Shown: positions 9,329 to 18,229 of the stretch, one piece after another | Layout: every line of letters starts with the position of its first letter | Position numbering within the stretch: the first letter of the stretch is position 1 | NCBI GenBank assembly: GCA_030604135.1 | Contig: JAUVWL010000004.1 | Location: forward strand, 62,001 to 126,000 | Direction: 5' to 3' | Length of the DNA stretch: 64,000 nt | Source: Burkholderiales bacterium | GTDB lineage: Bacteria; Pseudomonadota; Gammaproteobacteria; Burkholderiales; Burkholderiaceae_C | Translations under genes and position numbers: made by a program | Notes under the pieces: generated by a model | What the model was told of the DNA's origin: nothing | The model's input: only the letters and a program-made list of their open reading frames with translations | The model's database searches: none

Positions 9329-10714
9329 ATGTCCCTGTCCATTTACAACTCCCTGAACCGTCGCCTGGAGACCTTCTCCCCGATCGAACCCGGTCATGTG
9401 CGCATGTACGTCTGCGGCATGACGGTCTACGACCTGTGCCACCTGGGTCACGCACGCTCCATGCTGGCCTTCGATGTGGTGCAGCGCTGGCTCAAGGCCA
9501 GTGGCTACCGTGTGACCTATGTGCGCAACGTGACGGATATCGACGACAAAATCATTGCCCGCGCGGTGAAGAACGACGAGACCATCACCGCGCTGACCGA
9601 CCGCATGATCGACGCCCTGCACCAGGACGCCGATGCACTGGGCATCGAACGCCCGACCTTCGAGCCACGCGCCACCGAATATGTGCCGCAGATGCTGGAC
9701 ATCGTGCGCCGTCTGGAAGGCAAGGGCCTGGCCTACCGCAGCCCCAATGGGGACGTGAACTACGCGGTGCGCAAGTTTCCCGGCTACGGCAAGCTCTCGG
9801 GCAAGTCGCTGGACGACCTGCGGGCCGGTGAACGGGTGGCGGTGGACGACGGCAAGCAGGATCCGCTGGACTTCGTGCTCTGGAAGGCCGCCAAGGCCGA
9901 CGAGCCGGCCGAGGCCAAGTGGGACAGCCCCTACGGCAGTGGACGTCCCGGCTGGCACATCGAGTGCTCGGCCATGAGCTGCCAGATGCTGGGCGAGAGT
10001 TTCGACATCCACGGCGGCGGCGCCGACCTGCAGTTTCCGCACCACGAGAACGAGATCGCCCAGAGCGAAGGTGCCACGGGCCAGCCGCTGGCGCGCTTCT
10101 GGATGCACAACGGCTTCGTGCGGGTGGACAATGAAAAGATGTCCAAGAGCCTGGGCAACTTCTTCACCATCCGCGAGGTGCTGCAGAGCTACGACGCCGA
10201 GACGGTGCGGTTCTTTGTGCTGAGGGCTCACTACCGCAGCTCGCTCAATTACAGCGACGCCCATCTGGACGACGCACGCGCCGCGCTCAAGCGCCTGTAC
10301 ACCGCGCTGTCCACCGTGCAGGCCGAGACACCGAAGGCCATCGACTGGACGGACCCGATGGCGGCCCGCTTCAAGGCCGCCATGGACGAGGACTTCGGCA
10401 CGCCCGAGGCGGTTTCGGTGCTGTTCGACCTGGCTAGCGAGGTCAACCGCACGCGCGATCCGGCCCTGGCCGGGCTGCTGCGGGCGTTGGGTGGCGTGCT
10501 TGGTTTGCTGCAACAAGACCCGCAGACCTATCTGCAGTCCGGAGGCGCCACCGAAGGGCTTGATGAAGCCGCGATTGCCGCCCACATTGCTGCCCGTGCT
10601 GCCGCCAAGGCAGCGAAGAATTTTGCCGAGGCCGACCGAATCCGCCAGGACCTTCTGGCCCAGGGCATCGTGCTCAAGGACAGCCCAAGCGGCACCACCT
10701 GGGAGCGTGCCTGA
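9329..10714 (+). CDS. cysS: Cysteinyl-tRNA synthetase
   Basis: 461 residues, normal for CysRS. The class I signatures are present: HLGHARS (HIGH-type) after the zinc ligand in YVCGMTVYD, and the KMSKSLGN loop. Further zinc and active-site residues occur in [11 protein letters not shown] and [20 protein letters not shown]. It charges tRNA-Cys in the cytosol. The start ([12 protein letters not shown]) follows a 221-bp divergent gap with the TPR gene. The stop overlaps the start of the DNA glycosylase gene (TGATG). Confidence 0.97.
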   Translation: MSLSIYNSLNRRLETFSPIEPGHVRMYVCGMTVYDLCHLGHARSMLAFDVVQRWLKASGYRVTYVRNVTDIDDKIIARAVKNDETITALTDRMIDALHQDADALGIERPTFEPRATEYVPQMLDIVRRLEGKGLAYRSPNGDVNYAVRKFPGYGKLSGKSLDDLRAGERVAVDDGKQDPLDFVLWKAAKADEPAEAKWDSPYGSGRPGWHIECSAMSCQMLGESFDIHGGGADLQFPHHENEIAQSEGATGQPLARFWMHNGFVRVDNEKMSKSLGNFFTIREVLQSYDAETVRFFVLRAHYRSSLNYSDAHLDDARAALKRLYTALSTVQAETPKAIDWTDPMAARFKAAMDEDFGTPEAVSVLFDLASEVNRTRDPALAGLLRALGGVLGLLQQDPQTYLQSGGATEGLDEAAIAAHIAARAAAKAAKNFAEADRIRQDLLAQGIVLKDSPSGTTWERA

Positions 10715-11364
10715 TGGCGACCGCAATCCCGCAAGACTTCGGCCTGGACGCGCCCGCCTACTGGGGTGATGCCTGCCGCCACCTGATGAAACGCGATCGG
10801 GTGATGAAGAAACTCATTCCCCAGCATGCCGGTGCCAGCCTGCAGTCGCGCGGAGACGCCTTCGTCACGCTGGCGCGCAGCATCGTGGGTCAGCAGATCT
10901 CGGTCAAGGCCGCGCAATCGGTCTGGGACCGCTTCGAGCAATTGCCCCGCAAACTCACCCCGGCCCAGGTGCTCAAGCTCAAGGTCGATGACATGCGGGC
11001 GGCGGGTCTGTCGGCGCGCAAGGTCGAATACCTGGTCGACCTGGCCCTGCACTTTGCCAATGGCCAGGTCAAGGCCGAGCGCTGGGTGGAGATGGACGAC
11101 GAGGCCATCGTTGCCGAGCTGATTGCGATACGCGGGATCGGTCGGTGGACGGCCGAGATGTTCCTGATCTTTCACCTCAAAAGACCCAATGTTCTCCCGC
11201 TGGACGATATTGGCCTGCAAAATGGCATCAGTCGTTGCTATTTTTCGGGTGAACCGGTGAGTCGGAGTGAAATTCGGGAGGTCGCCACCGGCTGGGCACC
11301 GTTCTGCAGCGTCGCAACTTGGTATATTTGGCGCTCGCTGGACCCGGTGCCTGTCGCCTACTGA
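10714..11364 (+). CDS. DNA-3-methyladenine glycosylase (AlkA-like, HhH-GPD)
   Basis: 216 residues. The HhH-GPD core reads LIAIRGIGRWTAEMFLIF, with the catalytic Asp in VLPLDDIGLQ about 20 residues later. SIVGQQISVKAAQ is the conserved N-terminal helix. It excises alkylated bases as the first step of base excision repair. It lacks the N-terminal beta domain of E. coli AlkA and so belongs to the short bacterial subgroup. It is coupled to cysS by a one-base overlap. Confidence 0.9.
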   Translation: MATAIPQDFGLDAPAYWGDACRHLMKRDRVMKKLIPQHAGASLQSRGDAFVTLARSIVGQQISVKAAQSVWDRFEQLPRKLTPAQVLKLKVDDMRAAGLSARKVEYLVDLALHFANGQVKAERWVEMDDEAIVAELIAIRGIGRWTAEMFLIFHLKRPNVLPLDDIGLQNGISRCYFSGEPVSRSEIREVATGWAPFCSVATWYIWRSLDPVPVAY

Positions 11365-11477
11365 GCGTTTGTACCGCCGGATCCAGATACGTTGCCATCC
11401 CCCGCGCCAGTGGCTTGCAAGCCCTCGGGTGGTGAGATGTTCAGGGGGCAAGCCCCGGCGACCCAAGGAGTCACAGA

Positions 11478-12464
11478 TTGGCCAAAAAGAACTTCCTCGA
11501 TTTTGAACAGCCGATCGCCGAGCTCGAAAGCAAGATCGATGAACTGCGCTACGTGCAGACCGAGTCTGCCGTCGACATCTCGGCCGAGATCGAACAGTTG
11601 TCCAACAAGAGCCAGCAACTCACCAAGGACATCTACAGCAGCCTTTCGCCCTGGCAGATCACCAAGATCGCCCGCCACACCGACCGGCCCTACACGCTGG
11701 ACTATGTGCGCGACATCTTCACCCACTTCCAGGAACTGCATGGCGATCGTCACTTTTCTGACGACCTGAGTATCGTGGGCGGCCTGGCCCGCTTCAACGG
11801 CCAGCCCTGCATGGTCATCGGGCACCAGAAAGGGCGCGACACCAAGGAACGCGGCCTGCGCAACTTCGGCATGACCAAGCCCGAGGGTTACCGCAAGGCC
11901 TTGCGTCTGATGAAGCTGGCCGAGAAGTTCAAGCTGCCGGTGTTCACCTTTGTCGACACCCCGGGAGCCTATCCTGGCATCGATGCCGAGGAGCGGGGCC
12001 AGTCGGAGGCGATCGGTCGCAACATCTTCGAGATGGCCCAGCTGGAGGTGCCCATCATCTCCACCATCATCGGCGAGGGTGGCTCCGGTGGCGCACTGGC
12101 CATTGCCGTGGCCGACCAGGTGCTGATGCTCCAGTACTCGGTGTACTCGGTCATCAGTCCCGAAGGTTGTGCCTCCATTCTGTGGAAGACCAGCGACCGG
12201 GCCAGTGACGCGGCCGAGGCGCTGGGCATCACCGCCCACCGCCTCAAGGCGCTGGGGCTGGTCGACAAAATCGTCAACGAGCCCGTCGGCGGCGCGCACC
12301 GGGATCACAAACAGATGGCCGCCTTTCTCAAGCGTGCCCTCAATGACGCGTGGCGCCAGGTGGCCGATCTGAAGGTCAAGGAACTGTTGGAACGCCGCTA
12401 TGCCCGCATCAACAGCTACGGGCGATTCACCGACACCAAGGCCGACAGCCGCGACAAGCGCTGA
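11478..12464 (+). CDS. accA: Acetyl-CoA carboxylase carboxyltransferase subunit alpha
   Basis: 328 residues. It transfers CO2 from carboxybiotin to acetyl-CoA, together with AccD, to make malonyl-CoA. Family signatures include [63 protein letters not shown] and [13 protein letters not shown]. The start is a TTG (TTG GCC AAA AAG) placed 7 bases after a perfect AAGGAG at 11465-11470. The ATG-free N-terminus matches the family exactly. tilS begins inside its last 65 bases. Confidence 0.97.
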   Translation: MAKKNFLDFEQPIAELESKIDELRYVQTESAVDISAEIEQLSNKSQQLTKDIYSSLSPWQITKIARHTDRPYTLDYVRDIFTHFQELHGDRHFSDDLSIVGGLARFNGQPCMVIGHQKGRDTKERGLRNFGMTKPEGYRKALRLMKLAEKFKLPVFTFVDTPGAYPGIDAEERGQSEAIGRNIFEMAQLEVPIISTIIGEGGSGGALAIAVADQVLMLQYSVYSVISPEGCASILWKTSDRASDAAEALGITAHRLKALGLVDKIVNEPVGGAHRDHKQMAAFLKRALNDAWRQVADLKVKELLERRYARINSYGRFTDTKADSRDKR

Positions 12465-13446
12465 GGCGACCGAGCCAGACATCGGGCGGCGGTGTGCCGA
12501 CGCGCTGACGTCCTGGCAGTCCAGCAGCGGTCTGGCCGATTCCACGCCCGCCCGATGGGCGGTCGCGCTCAGCGGGGGAGGCGATTCCACCGCTTTGCTG
12601 CTTGCGGCGGCGCGCTGCTGGCCGGGACAGGTGCTGGCCTTGCATGTCAACCACGGCCTGCAAAGCGCAGCCAGCGACTTCGAGTCGCAGGCCCGGCGCC
12701 TGTCTGCGTCGCTGGGACTGGAATTGCAGGTCGAGCGACTGGCGCTGGCGGTGGGTCGGGGAGAGAGCACGGAAGAGGTGGCGCGGCTGGGCCGCTACCG
12801 CGCGCTCGCCCGGATGGCCGCCGATGCGGGCGCCCGTGCCGTGCTGCTGGGGCACCAGGCCGACGATCAGGTGGAAACGGTGATGCTGGCCCTGAGCAGG
12901 GGGGCGGGCTTGCCAGGGCTGGCCGCGATGGCGCCGCTGTTCTGGCGCCACGGCGTGTGTTTTGGCCGACCCTTGCTGGGTGTGTCAGGCTCGGCCCTTC
13001 GGCAGTGGTTGCGTCGGGAGGGCGTCGGTTTTGTCGAAGACCCGAGCAATGCGGATCCCGAGCTGACGCGCAACCGGATCCGGCAAACGCTGGTGCCCGC
13101 CTGGGAGCGTGGCTTTCCCGCCTTTCGGGAGACGGTGGCCCGCAGTGCACGCCATGCGGCACAGGCCCAGCACCTGCTGGACGAGCTGGCGTGCGAGGAC
13201 CTGCTGCGGGTGGGTGACCCTCCCGACATTGCGCAACTGCAGTCACTTTCGCGCGAGCGCCAGTCCAACCTGCTGCGCCACTGGGTCAAGACCGCGGCCG
13301 GTCGGGGCCCCAGCACCGCCCAGCTGGACACCTTGCTGGACCAACTGGATTGCTGCCGCACCCGGGGGCATCAGATCCACCTCAAGGTGGCCGGGGGGTG
13401 GATCGACCGCGTGGGAAGGGCTTTGCGCTGGACCCCGCCGGTATAA
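12400..13446 (+). CDS. tilS: tRNA(Ile)-lysidine synthetase
   Basis: 348 residues. It adds lysine to C34 of tRNA-Ile(CAU) so that it reads AUA. The PP-loop ATPase motif [17 protein letters not shown] is near residues 55-71, and [20 protein letters not shown] and NRIRQTLVP are also family features. The protein is shorter than the E. coli enzyme and has little of its C-terminal domain. The only canonical in-frame start before the PP-loop is this ATG, which overlaps accA by 65 bases. No GTG or TTG was found between the accA stop and the motif. Confidence 0.92.
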   Translation: MPASTATGDSPTPRPTAATSAEATEPDIGRRCADALTSWQSSSGLADSTPARWAVALSGGGDSTALLLAAARCWPGQVLALHVNHGLQSAASDFESQARRLSASLGLELQVERLALAVGRGESTEEVARLGRYRALARMAADAGARAVLLGHQADDQVETVMLALSRGAGLPGLAAMAPLFWRHGVCFGRPLLGVSGSALRQWLRREGVGFVEDPSNADPELTRNRIRQTLVPAWERGFPAFRETVARSARHAAQAQHLLDELACEDLLRVGDPPDIAQLQSLSRERQSNLLRHWVKTAAGRGPSTAQLDTLLDQLDCCRTRGHQIHLKVAGGWIDRVGRALRWTPPV

Positions 13447-13447
13447 T
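13442..13447 (+). promoter_or_regulatory. -10 box (TATAAT) for lysC, overlapping the tilS stop codon
   Basis: A perfect TATAAT, preceded by GG, contains the TAA stop of tilS. No convincing -35 box lies 16-18 bases upstream. A transcript from here would have a leader of about 165 bases before lysC. I saw no lysine-riboswitch motifs in that leader. Confidence 0.5.
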
Positions 13448-13621
13448 CTAGGGTTTGCCCGGGCCAGGACCCGAACCCGACAGTCCATGGCCCTCGTGTG
13501 CTGCGCACCCTTCCCAGGGGTGCCGACAACTGGCGACCTACCCGTGGCCAGGACACCCGAAGAGGCAGTCGCAGGCCCCGCGGCCTGTGGGAACCGTTGT
13601 CCAACCAAACCCGGCATCCCG

Positions 13622-14902
13622 ATGGCTTTGATAGTTCACAAATACGGCGGCACCTCGATGGGGTCGACCGAGCGCATCCGCAACGTGGCCCGGCGAGTGG
13701 CCAAGTGGCATAAGGCCGGCCGCCAGATGGTGGTGGTGCCCAGTGCCATGAGCGGCGAGACCAACCGCCTGTTGGGTCTGGCCAAGGAGCTGACGCCCGA
13801 GAAACCGGGCACGGCCTACAGCCGCGAGCTCGACATGCTCGCTGCCACCGGCGAGCAGGCCTCGTCGGCGCTGCTGGCCATTGCTTTGCAAGCCGAAGGC
13901 CTGGAGGCCGTCAGTTACGCTGGCTGGCAAGTGCCCATCCGCACCAACGATGCCTACACCAAGGCCCGCATCGAGTCGATCGAGGACGCCCGTGTGCGCG
14001 CCGATCTGGATGCCGGCAAGGTGGTCATCATCACCGGCTTCCAGGGTATCGACGACGGCGGCAACATCACGACGCTGGGCCGTGGTGGCTCAGACACTTC
14101 GGCGGTGGCCGTGGCCGCCGCCCTGAAGGCCGACGAGTGCCTGATTTACACCGATGTCGATGGTGTCTACACCACCGACCCGCGCGTGGTGCCCGAAGCG
14201 CGGCGTCTGGAGCGGGTGAGCTTCGAAGAAATGCTGGAAATGGCCAGCATGGGGTCGAAGGTGCTGCAGATCCGCTCGGTGGAGTTTGCGGGCAAGTACC
14301 GCGTGCCGCTGCGCGTGCTCTCGAGCTTCACCCCCTGGGACATCGACCTGAACGAGGAAGCCGCTTCCGGCACCCTGATCACTTTTGAGGAAGACGAAGA
14401 TATGGAAAAAGCCGTCGTTTCCGGCATTGCCTTCAACCGCGATGAAGCGAAGGTGTCCGTGCTGGGTGTGCCCGACAAGCCGGGCATTGCCTACCAGATC
14501 CTGGGTGCTGTGGCCGAGGCCAACGTCGAGGTGGATGTGATCATCCAGAACCTGTCCAAGGACGGAAAGACCGACTTCTCCTTCACCGTGCACCGCAACG
14601 ATTTCCAGAAGACGCTGGACCTGCTCAAGGGCCAGGTGCTGCCGGCCCTGGGTGCGGCCGACGTGGTGGGCGACAACCGCATCTGCAAGGTGTCCATCGT
14701 GGGCATTGGCATGCGCAGCCACGTCGGTGTGGCCAGCCGCATGTTCAAGTGCCTGAGCGAGGAGGGCATCAACATCCAGATGATCTCCACCTCGGAAATC
14801 AAGACCTCGGTGGTGATCGACGAGAAGTACATGGAACTGGCCGTGCGCGCCCTGCACCGCGAGTTCGATCTGGACCAGACCACCGATACCATCTCGCGCT
14901 GA
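13622..14902 (+). CDS. lysC: Aspartate kinase
   Basis: 426 residues, the usual size for the monofunctional LysC with two ACT domains. It phosphorylates aspartate as the first step to lysine, threonine, methionine and diaminopimelate. Kinase motifs are VHKYGGTSMGSTERI at the N-terminus, FQGIDDGGNITTLGRGGSD and YTDVDGVYTTDPRVV. ACT domain 1 begins near VSGIAFNRDEAKVSVLG. Domain 2 begins near ICKVSIVGIGMRSHVGV and contains MISTSEIKTS, the region that binds effector amino acids. The start codon follows a 175-bp gap containing a perfect -10 box. Confidence 0.97.
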   Translation: MALIVHKYGGTSMGSTERIRNVARRVAKWHKAGRQMVVVPSAMSGETNRLLGLAKELTPEKPGTAYSRELDMLAATGEQASSALLAIALQAEGLEAVSYAGWQVPIRTNDAYTKARIESIEDARVRADLDAGKVVIITGFQGIDDGGNITTLGRGGSDTSAVAVAAALKADECLIYTDVDGVYTTDPRVVPEARRLERVSFEEMLEMASMGSKVLQIRSVEFAGKYRVPLRVLSSFTPWDIDLNEEAASGTLITFEEDEDMEKAVVSGIAFNRDEAKVSVLGVPDKPGIAYQILGAVAEANVEVDVIIQNLSKDGKTDFSFTVHRNDFQKTLDLLKGQVLPALGAADVVGDNRICKVSIVGIGMRSHVGVASRMFKCLSEEGINIQMISTSEIKTSVVIDEKYMELAVRALHREFDLDQTTDTISR

Positions 14903-14956
14903 TCGCTGCCCTGCCCGGCGAGGGTGGGCATGGTTTGAGGCATAATACGCCGTTCC

Positions 14957-15049
14957 GGAGCGATGACCGAGTGGCCGAAGGTGCTCCCCTGCTAAGGGAG
15001 TATGGGGTGTAGAGCCTCATCGAGGGTTCGAATCCCTCTCGCTCCGCCA
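14957..15049 (+). tRNA. tRNA-Ser (anticodon GCT)
   Basis: The acceptor stem GGAGCGA pairs with TCGCTCC, followed by discriminator G and an encoded CCA. The anticodon stem CTCCC...GGGAG holds the loop CTGCTAA, giving anticodon GCT (codons AGC/AGU). The long variable arm typical of serine tRNAs (TGGGGTGTAGAGCCTCA region) and the T arm GAGGGTTCGAATCCCTC are present. The element CATAAT lies 11 bases upstream as a likely -10. Confidence 0.97.
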
Positions 15050-15057
15050 GACCGAAA

Positions 15058-15091
15058 GCCGCCCACCTGTGAAGGTGGGCGGCTTTTTTTT
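15058..15091 (+). terminator. Rho-independent terminator of tRNA-Ser
   Basis: GCCGCCCACC and GGTGGGCGGC form a perfect 10-bp stem around TGTGAA, followed by eight T. It sits 9 bases after the tRNA CCA end. Confidence 0.95.
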
Positions 15092-15144
15092 ACTTGTCCG
15101 GTTCTCGGCCCTTTGCCGCACCGGACGTCTGTACATTCCCATCC

Positions 15145-16050
15145 ATGTCGAGCTCCAACCGATCCCTGACCGGCGTGGCCTTTGCCACCTTGCTGCTGAT
15201 TGCCTTGATGATGGGCGCCAACCATGTGGCAGCGCGGTTCGCGTTCGACAGTGGGGTGTCGGTGGCCACCGCGGTGCTGTTTCGAAGCGGGGTCACGGCG
15301 CTGGTGGTGTTGCTGATCTTGCGGATCTCGGGTGTCGGGCTGTCGGTGCCTGCCGGGCAGCGTCGTCCGCTGTTGCTGGTGGGTGCGCTGATTTCGGTGC
15401 AGAGCCTGTGTCTGTACGCCGCAGTGGCGCGTCTGCCGGTGGCCCTGGCGCTGCTGGCCTTCAACGCCTACCCGCTGTGGACGGCGCTGTGGGCGCGGGT
15501 GCTCTACGCTGAGCGACCTGAACCGCAGGTGTTGCGTGCGATGCCCTTGATTCTGCTGGGTCTGGCCTTGGCGCTGGATGTGTTTGGCGCAGCCTCGGGG
15601 CTGGGCGCCGCGGGGCACTGGGGCCGTATCGGCGCCGGGGTGTTGTTTGCCACGGCCGCAGCCGCCACCTTCGGTTGTGCGCTGGTGCTCACGCAGCACG
15701 GCACGGCCGGACTCGACGGACGGCTTCGCACGGCCAGCACCATGGGCATCGTGGCGGTGGTGGCGCTGGTCGTGGTGCTGGCGCAGGGTGGGCCGTCCCT
15801 GCCGAAGGTGCCGGTGGGCTGGTGGGGGCTGGCCGGTCTGACGGTGCTCTATGGCACGGCCTTCACTGTCATGTTCACCGTGCTGCCCCGCCTGGGCGTG
15901 GTGGGCAACTCGGCCATCATGAATGTGGAGCCGATTTTTGCCCTGGTGCTGGCCTGGCTGCTGTTGAACCAGACCATTGCGCCCATGCAGGTGGTCGGTG
16001 GCCTGATCGTGGTGGCCTCCGTCATGTGGTTGGGCTTGCGGCGCCGTTGA
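15145..16050 (+). CDS. EamA/DMT-family transporter
   Basis: 301 residues with about ten hydrophobic segments in two tandem EamA repeats, for example MGANHVAARFAFDSGVSVATAVLFRSG and LGVVGNSAIMNVEPIFALVLAWLLLNQ. The second repeat carries the usual ...EP.FA.....L.E/N.. signature. Such proteins export or exchange small metabolites across the inner membrane. The substrate cannot be predicted. The start was chosen because the first transmembrane segment follows at once. It converges with the S4-domain gene, with only 3 bp between the two stops. Confidence 0.85.
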   Translation: MSSSNRSLTGVAFATLLLIALMMGANHVAARFAFDSGVSVATAVLFRSGVTALVVLLILRISGVGLSVPAGQRRPLLLVGALISVQSLCLYAAVARLPVALALLAFNAYPLWTALWARVLYAERPEPQVLRAMPLILLGLALALDVFGAASGLGAAGHWGRIGAGVLFATAAAATFGCALVLTQHGTAGLDGRLRTASTMGIVAVVALVVVLAQGGPSLPKVPVGWWGLAGLTVLYGTAFTVMFTVLPRLGVVGNSAIMNVEPIFALVLAWLLLNQTIAPMQVVGGLIVVASVMWLGLRRR

Positions 16051-16053
16051 GCC

Positions 16054-16530
16054 TCAGCGCCGGGGTTTGTGTTCCTGGACCGATGCGCTCCATCGGCTGT
16101 TCCAGTCCGGCGTGCCTTCGCGCTGGCGCCACCCGTCCAGTTCGCGCCGCTCGCGCTTGGTGGGCCGGCCCTGCTCATAGGCCATGGCCGGCTCGGGCGC
16201 CAGGCGGCGCAGTTCGGCCAGGCGCTGACGTTCGGCGATCGATGCTTCGGTCTCCTGGTACAGCTGGGCGGCCACGGGGGCAGGGCCACGCACACCGCTG
16301 AGGGCCCGCACATCGACGGTGCGGCTGACGGGCCCCTGGCGCAACTCGATGCGGTCACCGATGCGCACCTCGCGGCCCGGTTTGGCAGGGGCGTCGTTGA
16401 CCCGCACGCGGCCTTTGTCGATCTCTTCGCTGGCCAGGCCCCGGGTCTTGTAGAAGCGGGCGGCCCACAGCCATTTGTCGAGACGCACGCGGCCCGAAGA
16501 CGCATCGGGCTGGACAGGGAGATTGCGCAT
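16054..16530 (-). CDS. hslR: S4-domain RNA-binding protein, Hsp15 (HslR) family
   Basis: 158 residues. The S4 domain covers residues 15-65 (VRLDKWLWAARFYKTRGLASEEIDKGRVRVN). The tail is basic and ends VQEHKPRR. In E. coli, Hsp15 binds 50S subunits carrying stalled nascent chains and helps recycle them. That role is taken from the family. The start MRNLPVQPD was preferred to one 16 codons upstream because the S4 domain begins soon after it and the extension would overlap the divergent activator gene. Confidence 0.85.
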   Translation of the reverse strand: MRNLPVQPDASSGRVRLDKWLWAARFYKTRGLASEEIDKGRVRVNDAPAKPGREVRIGDRIELRQGPVSRTVDVRALSGVRGPAPVAAQLYQETEASIAERQRLAELRRLAPEPAMAYEQGRPTKRERRELDGWRQREGTPDWNSRWSASVQEHKPRR

Positions 16531-16567
16531 GAATGCTGGGGTGTACGGCGAACGACAAGACGTTACC

Positions 16568-18067
16568 ATGAGTGCCATGACCCGCGACGATCAACTGCCA
16601 CGTGACGCGCAGAGCATTCTCGAGCTGGCCGCCCGTTCGATGTTCGACCTGTTCGCCACCGCCAGCGAAGGCATGATGCTGGTGGACCGGCATGCGCGGG
16701 TGGTCTGGATCAACGACCAGTACCGGCGATTCCTGCCTGCGCTCGGTTTCGAGCGCGAGGAGGATTTTGTCGGGCACCCGGTCTCCAGTGTGGTGCAGAA
16801 CACCCAGATGCACCAGGTGCTGGCCACCGGCAAACCGATCCTGATTGACCTGCTGACCAACCGGGCGGGCACCTTTGTGGTCAGCCGGATTCCCTTGCGC
16901 GATGAGCAGGGCCGGGTGATCGGGGTGCTGGGCATCGTGTTGTTCGATCACCCCGAAACAACCCTGCAGCCGTTGATCACCAAATTCGCCCGGCTCGAGC
17001 AGGATCTGAGTGAAGCACGCCGCGAACTGGCCAGTCAGCGGCGCACGAAGTACACGTTTGCCAGTTTTGTCGGCAGCAGCGCGGGTGTGCAGGAGGTCAA
17101 GCGCCAGGCACGCCGTGCCGCCCAGTCCACCAGCCCGGTTTTGCTGCTGGGCGAGACCGGCACCGGCAAGGAACTGCTGGCGCACGCCATCCATGCTGCC
17201 TCGCCCCGCGCCGGCCGCCCCTTCGTCAGCGTCAACATGGCGGCTGTGCCGGACACGCTGCTGGAGGCGGAGTTTTTTGGCGTTGCGCCCGGTGCCTACA
17301 CCGGTGCCGACCGCAAGGGCCGTGACGGCAAGTTTCGCCTGGCAGACGGGGGTACCCTGTTCCTCGATGAATTGGGCGACATGCCGATGTCGGTGCAGGT
17401 GAAGCTGTTGCGTGCCCTGCAGGAGGGCGAAGTGGAGCCACTGGGCTCGAACCGCCTGGTCCGGTTCGATGTGCGGGTGGTGGCGGCCACCTCGCGCGAC
17501 CTGGCCCAACTGGTTCAGCAGGGGCGCTTCCGGGAGGACCTGTACTACCGGCTGAACGTGTTGCCGATCCGGGTGCCACCCTTGCGCGAGCGACGCGGTG
17601 ACATCCCGATGCTGGTGGAGGCCTTGTGCGAGGACATCGCGGCGCGCAATGGTGGTCTCCAGCTGGAGTTCTCGGCACCGGCACAGGCCTTGCTGGCCGC
17701 GCAGGTCTGGCGCGGCAACATCCGCGAACTGCGCAACGTGCTGGAGCAGCTGGCTTTGCGCAACGACAGCCCGTCCATCGAGGCCGAGGATGTGACGCGG
17801 GTGTTGGCCGATGCTGGCATGTCCGCGCTGCCGGCGCGCGAGCAAGCCGTTCTTTCGGACGCGATCGACCCTGTGCCAGAGGTTGTGGGTGTGCGGCCGC
17901 TGGCCGAGCAGGTCGATGCCCTGGAGCGTCGGGCGGTGGCACAGGCTTTGCGCGAAACGGGTGGCAACCGCTCGGCGGCGGCCCGCTTGCTCAGGATGTC
18001 GCGTGCCCGCTTGTACGACCGGTTGGAAGCCTGGGGTGTTGTGTCTGAGAAAAAGACAGTTGTCTGA
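16568..18067 (+). CDS. Sigma-54-dependent transcriptional activator (PAS, AAA+, Fis HTH)
   Basis: 499 residues. A PAS-like sensor lies at about 20-135 (EGMMLVDRHARVVWINDQY). The AAA+ domain has Walker A GETGTGKE at about 195-202, the sigma-54 contact loop GAYTGAD (a GAFTGA variant) at about 241-246, and Walker B GGTLFLDELGD near 263-272, followed by GRFREDLYYRLNV. The C-terminal Fis-type helix-turn-helix is GGNRSAAARLLRMSRARLYDRL. There is no receiver domain, so it senses a ligand or redox state directly or through the PAS domain. The next operon begins 163 bp downstream and carries a -24/-12 promoter and three inverted repeats, so it is the probable target. Confidence 0.9.
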   Translation: MSAMTRDDQLPRDAQSILELAARSMFDLFATASEGMMLVDRHARVVWINDQYRRFLPALGFEREEDFVGHPVSSVVQNTQMHQVLATGKPILIDLLTNRAGTFVVSRIPLRDEQGRVIGVLGIVLFDHPETTLQPLITKFARLEQDLSEARRELASQRRTKYTFASFVGSSAGVQEVKRQARRAAQSTSPVLLLGETGTGKELLAHAIHAASPRAGRPFVSVNMAAVPDTLLEAEFFGVAPGAYTGADRKGRDGKFRLADGGTLFLDELGDMPMSVQVKLLRALQEGEVEPLGSNRLVRFDVRVVAATSRDLAQLVQQGRFREDLYYRLNVLPIRVPPLRERRGDIPMLVEALCEDIAARNGGLQLEFSAPAQALLAAQVWRGNIRELRNVLEQLALRNDSPSIEAEDVTRVLADAGMSALPAREQAVLSDAIDPVPEVVGVRPLAEQVDALERRAVAQALRETGGNRSAAARLLRMSRARLYDRLEAWGVVSEKKTVV

Positions 18068-18111
18068 TTTTCAGGCAACACCTATGACCCATTCTGTCTG
18101 AAAACCGGACA
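18042..18111 (+). promoter_or_regulatory. Three related 17-bp inverted repeats, candidate enhancer sites for the sigma-54 activator
   Basis: TGTCTGAGAAAAAGACA (18042-18058), TGTCTGATTTTCAGGCA (18061-18077) and TGTCTGAAAACCGGACA (18095-18111) share the form TGTCTG-N5-CAGACA with one or two mismatches in the right half. The first lies in the last codons of the activator gene. Their centres are 127, 108 and 74 bp before the GC of the -12 element, a normal distance for upstream activating sequences bound by a Fis-type dimer. Confidence 0.7.
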
Positions 18112-18163
18112 TTTTGGCGACGAGGTCTCGAATAAATCTATATAAATCAATGGATTAGCGGCG

Positions 18164-18179
18164 TGGCATGAAGTCTGCT
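18164..18179 (+). promoter_or_regulatory. Sigma-54 (-24/-12) promoter of the Liv-type ABC operon
   Basis: TGGCAT-GAAGT-CTGCT matches TGGCAC-N5-TTGCW with the invariant GG and GC separated by exactly 10 bases. It sits about 50 bp before the start of the substrate-binding protein gene. It is the only such element I found between the activator gene and the operon. Confidence 0.75.
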
Positions 18180-18229
18180 GAAGGGAGGCTGGTGCCTTGC
18201 ACTGACCACACGCCCCAAGGAGACAAGAC

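Noticed and set aside
13448-13621. Lysine riboswitch upstream of lysC
   Set aside because: The leader is long enough, but I could not find the conserved lysine-riboswitch helices or a terminator/anti-terminator pair.
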